Assembly (NCBI GenBank): GCA_963971225.1
Contig: OZ020267.1
Coordinates: 154,619,920-154,683,919, forward strand
Reading direction: 5' to 3'
Origin: Melieria omissa
Taxonomy: Eukaryota; Arthropoda; Insecta; Diptera; Ulidiidae
Length of the DNA stretch: 64,000 nt
Each line of letters starts with the position of its first letter. The stretch's first letter is position 1. The notes beneath the pieces were generated by a model. That model searched no databases, was not told where the DNA came from, and saw nothing but the letters and a program-made list of their open reading frames with translations. The position numbers and the translations under genes are program-made. Below are positions 48,080 through 60,338 of this stretch, one piece after another.

Positions 48080-51000
48080 TGATCATTTAGAAGCCAGCAA
48101 AGACTCAGACGCACAGCTCATGGGAAAAAACGCTTCAGATTCGAGCGCGGAAACTTCTGAGCAAAAAAATTACCCCTGGAAATATACTTAATTTTCAGTG
48201 CTTCACCCAGCTGCCATAAACTGCAACTCAGCACCATCAAAAAAACCCTTTGAAAAACATTTTTTCAATTTTTCATCTTCTCACACCTTAACCCTCCACA
48301 TGCAACTTTCGCCCTCTCTACATGACACAAATTGCAGCTATGTACGTTTTGCACAGTGGTGTAGGAAGTTAGGCGCACGACCAGTTAGGTTGACTTCCTT
48401 CGGTAAGTGAGTTTAAACGTCATACAGCAATGAACACTCCTCGATTTGCGGCAGCAGTGCAATTAGCCAGCAATTCAAAATCGGCTTTCTGCGGCGCAAT
48501 TTTTTGTGGCACCGACATGAGGCAAACGCCGCACTGCCACCGGTGAATCGATGCGCTGATTGGCTTTTCGCAATCGCGCTGCAAATGGACATGGGCTGCG
48601 AATAGAAAACGCAAGCGCAATGTTATGTTTTTCGTCGAAAACGAGTTCAGTCAGCGCGATGTGTGCGAGTGCCGAAAACCACCTCTGCCATGCTGTCGCT
48701 AAACGGGCTCCTTGCTCAACTGTCCCGGGGCCGCTCTACCCGCTGCGGCTGAGCATAATTAAGATGAGTTCATGGGTGGCACTTCCGCTGTTCGTATGCG
48801 AGCCGGTCGCTCTAACAAATTGGCAATTAAAACGACAGCAACTGCCAGCGCGGCGACTGTGTGCGTAGGCGTTGAAAAATGTGCAGCGGCGCTGTAGATG
48901 GGAATTGGTTGGTCTCTATGAGTGTCGAATGCCAGCCACAGGTAACCAGCTAAAGAATGCCGAACAGTCGGAGGCTGCCGCTGCCAGAACGGCAGCAGGA
49001 AGATTGCATTATTCCAGCGCTGCCCACGCTGTCGCTTCAAACGTAATCAGCACTTGCGGCAGCGGAAGATCGAATTAATTCCAATGAAATTATTTGCAAG
49101 TATGAAGCGCTCTCAAAGTCGGCGGTTAATGAACGCTTAGGCGCTTTACTGTGGCCTACATTTGGGCGCCTGGAGTGGTGCAATAATTCAAAAATATCAG
49201 ATTTAATTTTTTCATACTTACTTACTTCTCTAAATGTTGCAGTACTAAGCTATGAGATACACGAATCTGAAAAAATGACAACAAAGCAAGTTGAAATTAA
49301 AAGTTGCGCTGATCCAAATGATTAAATTTCAATTGCAAAAATGCATCGTTGCTAATTTCACATGTCATCAATATTCCAAGTGTTCAATATTCGACGGAAC
49401 ATGCAAAGATTAGGAAATTCCCAAAGTGTTCTAACGAATCTAATGTGAGTTGCGAGCGGCACTTTGTGGGAGCTCACTCAGGCTAGCAGGACTTTTTTTG
49501 CATTACAACAACAACAACACAAGAATGTTGTAAAGTTGGCAAGTTGTAGGAATTTGTGTTGTTGTTGCATTTTGCTCATTATCATTTAGTCACATCTAAA
49601 GTGCAGGGCAAACATTTGTTCAGCCTCCCCTAAATGTATGCAACATAATTATAAAATGTTTGTTTACAACTTGTACGAGTCTCGCTGGGCGTACTCGCGT
49701 CTAAATATGTGGCGGCTGACGGCTGGCGGCTGGTTGAGTGCTTGTTCCGGCCCACTCGTAGTGGTAGCTGAAGTTATTTGTTGTTGCCATCGCGGCGCAT
49801 CTCGGCTGGCGTCGGAATGCAGTACTCTGTTGCTTCGGTTAGCGCAACCAAACAGAGTAAGCTGGCTCTGCAGCTGCGTCGGCTGGTAGTCGAGTGGTGT
49901 ACGCTGTGGCTGCTGCCAAGTGCGAATCCATTAAAATTAAGTAGTCTTGATGTGCTGTTTAAATTTGCCGGCGTGTGTGCGTGTGGGACTTGCACGCAGG
50001 CATAAAAAATGCACAAGTGTGTGCGCAACAGCCCACACACGCACACTTGCACGCACAGGCACACGCACACAGACAATGCTTCGCACGCAAAGTTGTTGAT
50101 TGGTGTTGATGCTGTCGTTGTTAGGCTGGTCGGGCGTTATTGTTGTTGCTGCTGAGGCAGTTGGCTGCAGCTGAACTGTTGATTTTACTGTTGCTACTGT
50201 TGTAATTTTAATGTAAACATTGCCAGCAACATTCTCTATGACGTTGTAAATATTGCCAATGCAGCCGAGCGATAAGCAGCGAGCGACAGAGAACGAGTTG
50301 CTGTTAGTGGTTGTCGGCTGCAGCGTCCGACCGACCGACCGTTGTGCAGCTAAATGTTTTGCATGTTGGTTGTCTGTTTGTTTGTTTGTTTATTTGTTTT
50401 CGTCAAACAACAGACAGTGGTGTCTTCCCTCTATCGCTTCCAACGCCCTCGAGCGATGCGATTAACACCAACCAAACGAAATAAATAATTTAAACCCGAT
50501 TACGCAGTTTGTACATTTGGCAAAACGCATTTTGTTGTCACATGCAACAACACCAACGACTCGACGAAAACGGCGAACGTTGCAGTGTCTGTGTCCTGTT
50601 TCTTGTCCTGATGAAATTTTTCCATTTGAAATCACCGAAAATCTACGAGGTTGGATGTGGAATTGGTTGAGAACGAACTGACTAATTGAGTGTCATTCTG
50701 TGCTGCACAACAAAATATCTACACCGGCCCCGCCCCCCGTGTGTGAACAAAAATCGCATTCAAAACGGAAAATTCAATTATCTCATATTCGTTGCTCACA
50801 ATTCAAATCGCACAAGTTGTGAGTGTGAGTGTGTGTGTGTGCGGAACTAATACCGTCACACTAGTTGCGGGCCGCCCGCCGCCCAGTGAGCCCAACACGG
50901 CACAGCGCCGCTAATTGCATGGCACGTGATGACTCAATTAAATAAGCAACTGCCAATAAATGTCAAACTCTACACCGGCGAGTGGGAGGGACCGCCGAGT

Positions 51001-54000
51001 TGTAAGGAGCAATGCAACGATTGTGAGCGCCAAGAATGAAATGAACGGCGACCGGCGGAGGGAGCGGAAGCGGCATTGTGTAAAGTGCATTTTAGTAGAA
51101 CGTTTGGCGTTGACAGCTATGAAAATGAAAATAAAAACAACAACAACAAACGAGCCAAACAGCAACGCTATAAAAAGCAGCACTGACAGCAAATAGCTTG
51201 AAATGTGCTTAATTTACGTTTTCCCCGTTTAATTTTGTCCCTTTTCGCAATTGATTATTTGTCGCAGCGGCCAATTAATTGACGCCGCACGATGACAGCA
51301 GCGCATAGCAAATGCCATTACTGCCAGCGCCACCACCACCGTGTCGGACACCGGCCCTGCAGGCGGGTGTGGATGGCAGCGAGTCGCGCAATTACGCATC
51401 TGAAGCATTGCCGCACCGACGGACGAGTAACTTAATTATTCGAAATGACACACACAAGTGACGGCAGAGCGGAGCGCGCGGCATAAAAATTGAATTTGCA
51501 CAGCACAAGCGACAATTTAAACGGCCACCGAGCGCGGGGGCGCAGAGGGCACATGAGCGATAGTTGCGTTGCATCAAATTCAATTTGCAGCTGGTTTGCT
51601 ATAAAAAAATCGCATTCAGCACATGCAGATTTCTGTTTTCGTTTCCGCTGCTTCTCTTTATGCCCCGCAGCGCAGCGGCCGTCCCGAATTGCATTTTCCA
51701 GTTGAAACAACCAGAGCAGCATTCCGGCAGTTGCTCTATGCAGATTTCGGCCAATAAACAAATGCTTAACATACTGGCCCGAATTGCCGCTCCACTCGAC
51801 TCGACTCGGACGGCTCTGGCATCTTTCAGCTTGTGCGGCCGCTGTGACCCCAAAGTCGCTGCTGCTGTAATTCGTAATTTTTCGAATTCTCCACATTTGC
51901 CTCTTGGTGCTGTCGCTGGTTGGTTGGTTGCCGCTCGCCGCTCGCCGCACTCGCAATTGATCCTCTGCGGATGCAGCATATTTCTGCTTCCTTTGCATGC
52001 TAAGCATTTCCGCAGACACAAAGCTTGCGGCAGCAAATCCCACAGAGCGACGGCAGCCGCATTTGCATTTCTCGTTTGCGCGTTGGCTTTTTCATTTCTC
52101 ATTCTTGACGTTGTGTTGTCTTTGCTGCTGTTCGCTGGCTGATTGCTGCATTTACCACGAGCAGCGGCTGTGCTCTGGCTGCGACCGCAACTGCCGGCGC
52201 TTATCCAGCGCGCTGGTTGTCGCATGTCACCAAGGCGCCAGACGACTTCGACTCGTTGTTTGTTTCGGCTCAAGTGCTTATTTTTCTGCGACAGTTTTGC
52301 GCAAAAGTACAAATTGCTGCATCTGCTTTGTGGCGCTCTGGCAACAGCCAAGTAGCGAGTTCGCGAGTGGATCGCCGCCCACTTACGCCCAGCTAGGGTC
52401 TTAACAGTAAATTGATGTTGCTCGCTGCATGTTCTTACGGTGATCCACGCCCGAACGTGGTTTTAAATGTGCGCACTCACACGTGCAATGACTGCATATT
52501 AAATTTCGCACAGCTTTGATTTGCTTAGCTTTCACCTGTCATCGCTCTCTCTCGCTTTGCACTAGTCCGCTTATGAGGCATTTGAAGGAGCGTTGATAAG
52601 CATTGATGAACGGCGAATGGGTGCATACGGCAATCGAAATCCAATTACAGCAGCAGCAGCCACAACAACAACTAAGGCACAAATCGTTAATCGTCTAATG
52701 GCCATTTTGCAGATAATTACCAGCAGCTTACACTCACCGGCGGGGATTAGTAGCCGACGACCGGTTCCCTGTATATGTTAAATGTGCATGAATACATAAT
52801 AAGCAAGTACATAATATGTACATATGTACACACGTAAGTGTAAAAATTATTGGGGCTGTTCGAGTGCTACGCAGTTGACGTGATTTCGCCGAAGCCGGGA
52901 GAGGAAGCAATCAGTGAGGCCGATGTCCAGCAGACACAGACGTGCTGCCATGGCAAGTCTGTCGTTGCCGTGGTGCGACAGTCGCTCTAATCCCCCAACG
53001 GCAGCCACTCGTAAGCTGATTAGCCGCTTTGTGCGCTTTGTGCTGGTCGCTCTCCCGCTTCTGCGTTTGCACTTTGTCGCACTTCCACGTAGTTTCGAAT
53101 CGGCCGCCACAAATCTCGGCAAAATAATTAACCTACGATGTCAACTGTTAACCAAAAAGGAAGCGTCGACTCGCCGACTCACCGGAACTCGCACCGCCCA
53201 GCTGCGGTGCGAGTGTTGGCTGCTTGAGCCTTGTGTGTCGTGTCCTTGTCGTCAGCATTAACGCTCACGGCGTTAACATGTACAATACATACATACACAC
53301 ATACATATATGAACAATAAATAGCAGCGCACGTTTTCCCCGCTATTCAGCTGAGCCGTTTTCACTCCTCACTCAGCTTTCTTCAGCGCGTTGGCTACTTC
53401 GCGCCACATGCCACCTCCACTGCTTACTTGTTGTCGCCATTGTCCGTTGGTGTGTATGTTGCCTCGTAGGCCAAATCATGTTTTACATCTACAGGGTGCA
53501 CAGGTCATCCATGTTGCGCATTTCTGTCAAAGTTTCAGTAATGAATGCAGCCGCCTCAGGCGCGCTTCAACTTCAAGTTAGTCGCAATTCAAAAGTATAC
53601 CAAGTCTTATGGCGTCTTATTAATAACTTGGCGAATCGCTGGTGATTTTTTATTCCACAAGAAGCTACTAGAAGCCTAAAAGTATGCTTGGTCACTTTCA
53701 GAGGAAGGCATAGGTGTTGTATACTTTCAGGCGCTCGTTGATTTTGCCAAGTCGCAATTGCGTAGTTACATCCAGTTTTTTTTAGTTCTATTTCTTGTGC
53801 AGCCAGAAACACTCAAGTGTCGACTGAGGAAAATTAGTGGCAGCTTAAGCAGCGAATGGCCAAAATTAATTTCACATCCAGTGGATAGTTTTTTACACAA
53901 TCAATTTGGCAAATTGTCACATTCAACCGTCTTAGAAACATAGTTAAGCTTCTGGCGAAACTAATTTGTCGTCAGTTTTTGCCGGTCACATACGAGTAGC

Positions 54001-55005
54001 TGCGCGATAATTCAATTTAACATTCTGCGCCGCAAGAAGTTCGATACTCACTCTTTATCCTGGCTGGTGTCCTTTTTTCCGCAGACAACAGTGCTCGGTG
54101 ACTAACACGCAGTGCGGTCGGGCTCATTATTGGCCCGTATTGCCAACAAGTATCAACAGAATCGGCTGTCTCTACTTATTGCCGTCTTTCTTCGGCTGCG
54201 CTTCGTCCCACGCAGCGCTGTGACCGTTGTCCCGCCACGAAACGCGTCCAGCTGGCCACAGCTTATACAGTTTCCTGCACTCCGACGTATCGAGCCACGC
54301 CGGCGACTAATTGAAATCGTTTTTGCGCCACGTCTCAGCCGGTGCCAGCGCTAGCGCCCGCGCGCACACACACACACGCACGCACGAACCAAACGTACAG
54401 CGGCGTTAGTCTGCACAGTTAAGCGCTAATTAAATGATTCAATGATTTCGCCTCGGTGAGTTCGTTTTATTGTTTCTCGCGTCGGTTCGATTGCCTCGGC
54501 CGTCCACATGTGCTCGCACCAGCAGCGCTAATGTGACCGTCAGACCGGGCGGCAGGCGCACAGTGGCAACTCCTTCACTACGTTGTCTGTCTGGCGCGGT
54601 GTGTCGTCTTGCTGCCGAATTGCTGTTCGAAATGGTCGTACAATTGTTGTTGGCCGTCTTGCGGTTGGATTTTGTTCGTACGTGGCTGAATGTGTGTGTG
54701 TGTGTGTGCGCTAATTGAATTTTATGTTTAGTTGTATTATTCCCCGAACAACTGAATTTAATTGCCTCGCATTGATTTGTTATTTGTACTTGTCTGCTTC
54801 TTCTTCGCTTCTGGCTTTCCGTTTTTGTCGGCCGATTATTTATAACTTTTCCATTTAATGCGAAAAATGTTGATCATTAAATCGCAAGGAATCTAATTAC
54901 ATAAAAGCTTTGGCAATAAAAAAGACACCGAGAAAATCCGCTGTCCAAGACCAACTTATCGCCAGGAAAATCGAGCGCAATTTTTTGTTGCTCTCTCTTT
55001 GAAAA
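48080..55005. other. Host non-coding DNA, no recognised gene
   Basis: No supported exon. Simple repeats include TG near 50825-50842, ACAT-type runs at 53282-53312 and TG at 54696-54712. Frames of up to 250 codons (51599-52351 minus, 51432-52043 minus, 51564-52142 plus) overlap on opposite strands and lack domains. Confidence 0.55.
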
Positions 55006-55009
55006 ATAC

Positions 55010-55085
55010 CGATTGAGTTGAGATTCATACCAACGGTCTTTTGATTTCTGGTACAAAGCACCAACCACTCAACCATTATGAAGGT
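55010..55085 (-). mobile_element. Degenerate tRNA-like (SINE head) sequence
   Basis: On the minus strand an A-box-like TGGTTGAGTGGTTGGTGC is followed at tRNA-like spacing by GGTATGAATCTCAACTC, which resembles a decayed B-box. Stems are incomplete, so it is not a tRNA gene. The A-box wording is closest to class II (Leu/Ser-type) tRNAs, but this is a weak hint. Confidence 0.4.
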
Positions 55086-56723
55086 TGGAGGCTTTGCTAC
55101 CAAAATCGGCAAAATAAAGGATACTGACGGGAATGGCGATGCGGGCTTTTCGAAATGTTCGTTCGACATTTTTCTCTGGAAATCTGCTTGTGAAAGTTGC
55201 TGCCATCCGGATCTCACTCACTCACCGCATTTTCAGTTGGTGGCATATCACCAATACCAATGCAGTTCGTCATGTGAAAAAACAGCACTGTCACCCCGGC
55301 TGTCCTCCTGCAGACCGCAATAAATTTGGCAAATGTTCCGACAAAATAAAAAAAACTTTCCTCCCGCCGCCGCCGCAAAACTTTTAAGTATTTTCATTCA
55401 AAAGAAACAAATCTGCAAGCTTCACAAAAATTGTGTTTTCGTACGCGCGCGTGTGTCTGTGTGTGTGTGGCCTCCATTTGCCGAAAGTTGATGCCTCCGC
55501 TTCCCTGCAGCGCGCGAGTGCAGAAGCGTAATAAAGCACTCAGCTCCGTGCGGATTTTAATACACAGTTTCGTGTTGTTCGGACTTTTTCACTTGGTGCC
55601 CGCCGCCCCAGAAGTTTTCGCTTTTCGGCTGCCTGCTCGGTTGGCCGGGCGGGTGGGCGACGATGGTGGCGCTTCGTGTTTTTCAGCTAAATCAGAAATA
55701 ATTCATGTGGAACATACAAGGAGTAAGCAATAAAACATTTTCCCCGCTCGCCATAAAGCAGCCTCCACGTGCGGCCGCGTTCAGGTAGCGAAATCCGCGC
55801 CACACCGCATCGCGCATTGCCAACAAAGACACCAATGGCAGCGGCAGCGGCGAAAATGTTGCATACAAGCGAAGCGGCGGCGGCGAGGACAGCGAGGCCA
55901 AGTGTGCCGGTTGAGCGCATAAAACACATTTGAGCACTATTTCGCTTTGTCGACATCGAAGTGTTCGGAACGGTGAATGAGACGGGGGCGGATGTTGGTG
56001 TTGGTGTTGTTTTGTGGCAGTACGCGGTCTGTAATTGTAGTGATTCTCGCTTTCTCCGCTTTGCTTTGATGTTGACGTGTGTTGCTTTTGGTGTTGTGGG
56101 TTGTTTGTGTTGTTGCTGGGTTTGGCTTTTATGCAGCTCCGCATAAACTGATAAGCTGCAGTTTTACACAGCCAATAGCCTCCGCCGCAGCAACAATAAC
56201 AACACCAATGGTTAGTAAAACCTGTGACCGCATGGCGCAAGGGGGCGGGTGGGCGGGTGGGCGCTGGCAGCTTAAGTGTGGCGACGGCTAAAGGGCTTTA
56301 AAAAAGAGCCAAACAAGCACTGTCAACGTTTATGCGTTTGCAGCCGCCGTTGCCAGGACTGCAGCAACAACAACTACAACACTGTGCACGAATTGTCCAC
56401 GAGTTTGTGTACATTTGCATCGCTCGCACTCGCTGCGAATGTATTTACTGCCATAACAGTTTGTTACGCCACAAAAACGTTGTACAACTTTGTCTGTAAC
56501 AGTAAACCTTGAAGAGTCAAAGGAACATTCGAGGCTTTTAAACAGGTTCGACTGGTAGACGCGAATAGCAGCTTTACATCCCATAACTCGTATATATCTC
56601 GACTGTTCTCTACTGTTCCCAGCCGATCCGAAATCTGCTGGACCTTGCGGATTCCTGTCGTTCAGTTTTTTTGTTGCACTCACAACATTAGTGACGGCAG
56701 GAACCCTTGAGACGAATTGCACA
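55086..56723. other. Host non-coding DNA, no recognised gene
   Basis: A TG run lies at 55450-55470. GC-rich patches occur, with long chance frames on the minus strand (55692-56240). Confidence 0.5.
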
Positions 56724-58008
56724 TATCGCACACGCACTACAAAAGTGCCACAACTCAAAATTTTTCATTTTCTGGTTTATGTGTTAAAAGCAAAAGCTCA
56801 TTATATTTTGTTGTTGTTAACTGTTGCCAAAATACAGATAGGTCTCTCTTCATGTCGAGAAGTTTGATGCTATTTTGTCGATGCACCTCAATGCTCAAAG
56901 CTCAAAGAGTCCTAATTCAAATTTTGACACTTTTGATGAAATACATTTTTGTTGAAGTTAATTTTAAGCAAAGTTCTGACAATTTCAGTGTATATTAGGT
57001 CTGTTTGGCCAGATTTCAAGTAAAAATTATCCAGTAAAAAATATCAGGAGAGTAAGCCAGCGTACGCTCCCTAAAATCAAACTGTCCAACAAAGTAAACA
57101 AACAACAATTTGTAAGAATTCGCAAGTTGTAGCTCTTGGTTACACCACTGGGACTTGGCACACTCACAGTACACAGTAAAAAGGGTGTAAAAAGGAGGGT
57201 TAAAGAACGAAACAGCTGATCTAAAGGTTTTGAAAGGATTTGAGGTTTGAAGTGGTAGGAAAAATTAAGTTAAATCAGACATTTAATGCAAAATGCAAAT
57301 AGTTCGTTGCGCTCAATCTGCAACTCTTCCCTTTCAGCTTCAACGGTTGTGGGTCAACAGGCTTGCGAACGCACAATTTCTTTGCTGCTTCCATTTGCCT
57401 CCAAATGTTTTCAAAATTTATGTTTCATATGGCAGCCAGTCATATGTTCTTCTTCTTACTGGCAAAAAGTTACTGGACAAAATTTCTCCAGTAAAAACTT
57501 GCAGGTTCTCACGAAATGAACTGCCACTTTACGCTCTCAGTTTCTCTCTCGTTACTGGAGATTTGGCGTGAACAAACAGGATCCAGTAAAAATTTGTACA
57601 AATTTGTACAAATTCGTACAAATTATTCTCTGCCAAACAGACCTATTTTCAAATAAAAAAATTAATTTCGAATCTTCAACATTTTTCTTTCAACTTTTTA
57701 ACTGTCATTTATAATTATTGAAGTCAGCAAAAGTGACATAACTTAAAATAATTCGGTAATTATTGAATTAAAATATCATCAAAAAAGCCACAACTCAAAA
57801 TTTTGGATTTTCTAAATGTTTAGTTAAATAAAAAAAATCTTTGTAACTTATCCTTAAGCATAACCTGTAGGGACTCTACAGGGCCTCTACTTTCTAGTAA
57901 ACGGTCTATACGTTATTTAAAAAAAATGTTTATTCAAAAACAGTTTTTTGCGTTTCCTGAAAAATTAAAAATTTTGAGTTTTGTCACTTTTGTAGTGGGT
58001 GTGCGATA
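56724..58008. mobile_element. TA-flanked inverted-repeat element, interrupted by a nested element
   Basis: The outer element spans 56726-58006 with TA on both sides. About 46 terminal bases, starting TCGCACAC and passing through ACTACAAAAGTG and AACTCAAAATTTTT, are repeated in inverted orientation at the right end with about four differences. An 18-bp piece of the terminus (GCCACAACTCAAAATTTT) occurs at 56747-56764 and again in the same orientation at 57787-57804, a direct-repeat arrangement inside the inverted ends. Removing the nested element leaves about 635 bp. There is no transposase frame. TA duplication suggests a Tc1/mariner-type origin. Confidence 0.8.
56996..57645. mobile_element. 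Nested 646-bp TA-flanked MITE
   Basis: The element spans 56998-57643 between TA dinucleotides. The ends share GGTCTGTTTGGC as perfect 12-bp inverted repeats, extending to about 15 with a one-base gap. TCCAGTAAAAA recurs at 57030-57040, 57487-57497 and 57582-57592. Its inverse TTACTGGA occurs at 57470-57477 and 57552-57559, giving an array of subterminal sites that could bind a transposase. A short array of TTTGTACAAA-type palindromes lies at about 57595-57624. Its insertion split the outer element, so it is the younger of the two. Confidence 0.75.
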
Positions 58009-58127
58009 ATTATATAATTTTATGTATATATGTGTTGGTGCACATCTGTGCATTTATCAGGAAATAGTGCGAAATCCCAAGGCCGTTTGGTCTCTTACTT
58101 AAAAATTAACTAAAGATGGTTTGCAGA

Positions 58128-58215
58128 GCCGAGTGTTTAACCAGACCGAACTATGAATCGAACCCAGAATCTTTGAAGAATTGGTTGGCGCGCCATCAGC
58201 TGACTACCAATATCC
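58128..58215 (-). mobile_element. Degenerate tRNA-like (SINE head) sequence
   Basis: On the minus strand TGGTAGTCAGCTGATGGCGC (A-box-like) is followed by TGGGTTCGATTCATAG, a near-perfect B-box. It resembles the SINE head at 26.4 kb in the TAGTC-AGC-GAT-GCGC order, so both may be from the same or related families. It starts just after the outer inverted-repeat element. Confidence 0.4.
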
Positions 58216-59903
58216 GTGTTTTTTGTACGACTGCTTCTATAAATATATTTGAAAGGGACTTGCATTATGTACTTATTGAAAATAATTTAATTGGTTCTTA
58301 AATTCAATTCGATTTGAATTGAATTGGCATATCTGATCCGAATTGAAATGAAATGCCACTAATGTGAATTATGGCAACTCACAAACTCATTCGATGTGGC
58401 CAGCCAGCGACAAAGCAAATGCAACCTTTCAATTTGTTGTTGTTGAAGGGCAAACTAAACAAAACCAGACAGAAGCAGACATAACGCAGAGCGATTAGAA
58501 AGGCCAACGGGTTGGCAGCGCTTTCTTGTCGAGTGCTTATTAGTTATTGAGTTGAGTGGCTTTCTGTGCGTGCGATTACAGAACTGAGTTCGATTGAACA
58601 CGCAACCCTAGTCGACCATTTAAGGCGCGCGGACTGCGGCGAAGGCCACGCCACGCGGCCCACTGACCACCGCCGCCTGCTCATAAATCAACGCAATACC
58701 TGGAAATCAATCCAGCTAAATTCACTGCAATTCATTTCAAGCAAAGCAGTTAGATAATTCGATTTCCCCACCGCTTTTCCTCCTTCTCGCTAATGACCGC
58801 ACGCAAGTCGGAGTTCGGCCCCCAAACGTGAATACACATTCCGACTGACGAATCGAAAATACATTCAAATGCCACAAACATGTTGACTTCACGCATTTCT
58901 TTCGCATTGCACATTTTTACGAAGTGAATGCAGCCACTTAATGCAACTCGTTGGCTGCAGCTTTTTTCCAGAATTGACAAATAACGTGCGTGTGCGTGTG
59001 TGTGTAAGCTGCGGCTGTGCGGAATGCATTCGACATCTATGCGCACAGACAGCGTGAATCAGACACAGCCCGAGTCGCAGACAGAACCAGCAACTGACAG
59101 CCAGACACGGTATGACAGCATAATCGTCTGTTCCACAACATTTTGTTGCACGAGTGAGTGATTGGCATGTTTGCGCAAAAAGGCAGCCGACGGGCCCAGC
59201 ACAACCTTCCAGCCGCAACTGCTCTCGCGCACATTTGCATATGACAGTCTCAAGGACATTTCAATGGATATCCTGCATTCGACACACAGTGTTCCTGCGA
59301 CGCTGATCCCGTACCTGCTCTCGCAATTCGCTCTTCGGCTGCAACGTCGTGAAGACGAAATTTTTATTGTTGTACTTAATTGAAGAAGAGCATTTAGGTG
59401 CAGAATGCAGCAGCATTCACCGCCCGTTCACCTTGAGCGCACGTTGCGCCAGTTACTTCAGCCACTTTATTGATTATTCCAATGATGCATAGCGTTTTTG
59501 TAGGTTATGTATACAGCAGCGGAAAGCGGATAGACAGGCGCGTCGGAGTAGGCAAGGGGCGAGATTTCAGTAGACGAGTTTGCGTGTCTTCAAACTGGTA
59601 ATGATTAAAAGGGCGGATGTGCTAGGGTCGCGATACAGAAATTTTCGAACGCAACAAATATGAGGAGAAAAGTTAGCTGCGAAGAGGAGAAAATTACATT
59701 TAAAAATTAAAAGGTAACAGGTGTGAAATATACAAACGACTGACTTGCGAGAAAATATTGTAACAATAAATTGCTTTGAGTTCTTTTCAGTCCATTGAAA
59801 TGGAAAATCGAAGCTGGGAACAAGTTTCCAGAGACGAGTTCTGACATTGAGTCAGAGACATCTGAGTCTGACTCAGATTCCACAGAAAGCAAGAATTGAT
59901 TAA
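58216..59903. other. Host non-coding DNA, no recognised gene
   Basis: A TG run lies near 58985-59005. At 59790-59899 a short acidic open stretch (SSDIESETSESDSDSTESKN then stop) follows a pyrimidine-rich TTCTTTTCAG, which looks like a splice acceptor; see the corresponding finding. No other gene signal. Confidence 0.45.
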
Positions 59904-59970
59904 ATATTGTAACGATGAGACAGGCTGTCGCGGTGCAAAGCAACCCTACCGCTACGTGCCGTGCTATAAC

Positions 59971-60072
59971 CCAATCTGGCAACGACGGCCGCGATAATAA
60001 CTTTTAGTCCAACCTGGCAACGATGGTCGCGGTCATCAGGGAAACTTCTAGTCCAATCTGGCAACGTGCGAG
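59971..60072. repeat. Triple repeat in the LTR U3 region
   Basis: CCAATCTGGCAACGACGG, CCAACCTGGCAACGATGG and CCAATCTGGCAACGTGCG occur at 59971, 60009 and 60053, with steps of 38 and 44 bases. The first two also share a following CGCG. Repeats upstream of a TATA box in U3 are candidate enhancer elements. Confidence 0.7.
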
Positions 60073-60099
60073 AACGATCTGCGCGACGGCCGGACAGAG

Positions 60100-60135
60100 T
60101 ATAAAAGGTGGCCAGATGCGGTGCAGCGAGTCAGT
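60100..60135 (+). promoter_or_regulatory. LTR core promoter: TATA box and initiator
   Basis: TATAAAAG at 60100-60107 is followed by the arthropod initiator TCAGT at 60131-60135. The A at 60133 would be +1, placing the TATA box at about -33 to -26, close to the canonical distance. A four-of-five match to the DPE (ACACG) begins at about +28. Confidence 0.7.
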
Positions 60136-60217
60136 CTGGTTTTGACAAGTGAAGTTGCCACACGGAATAATTAAGCAAATACTTAAGTGTACGAACAGTA
60201 AAGTGTAAGCTGTGAAT

Positions 60218-60223
60218 AATAAA
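60218..60223 (+). terminator. LTR polyadenylation signal
   Basis: AATAAA lies about 85 bases downstream of the initiator and would define an R region of roughly 100 bases. A TG-rich and T-rich stretch follows (GTTGGTGTATTTTATTG). Confidence 0.6.
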
Positions 60224-60338
60224 GTGACTGTTGGTGTATTTTATTGTCTGCGTTTAAGAAACTGACTGTGTTTTATTTTCAAATCACACAATCCAGAGAT
60301 ACGTGACAGCCCACTAGACTTAGTATTCGTAACAATAT

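Larger units (their letters stand above)
59904..60338 (+). mobile_element. Solo LTR, Ty3/gypsy-like, with 4-bp target duplication
   Basis: The LTR spans 59908-60334 (427 bp). It begins TGTAACGA and ends CGTAACA, giving TG...CA termini and a short imperfect inverted repeat. ATAT precedes it at 59904-59907 and follows it at 60335-60338, a 4-bp duplication as typical for Ty3/gypsy integrases. The interior shows U3 repeats, a TATA box, an initiator and AATAAA, fixing the transcriptional direction as plus. No gag, pol or second LTR is adjacent, so recombination between LTRs probably removed the body. Confidence 0.85.

Noticed and set aside
51599..52351. 250-codon minus-strand open frame
   Set aside because: Overlaps two other long frames (203 and 192 codons) on both strands, which is typical of locally stop-poor GC-rich DNA. 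No domain was recognised.
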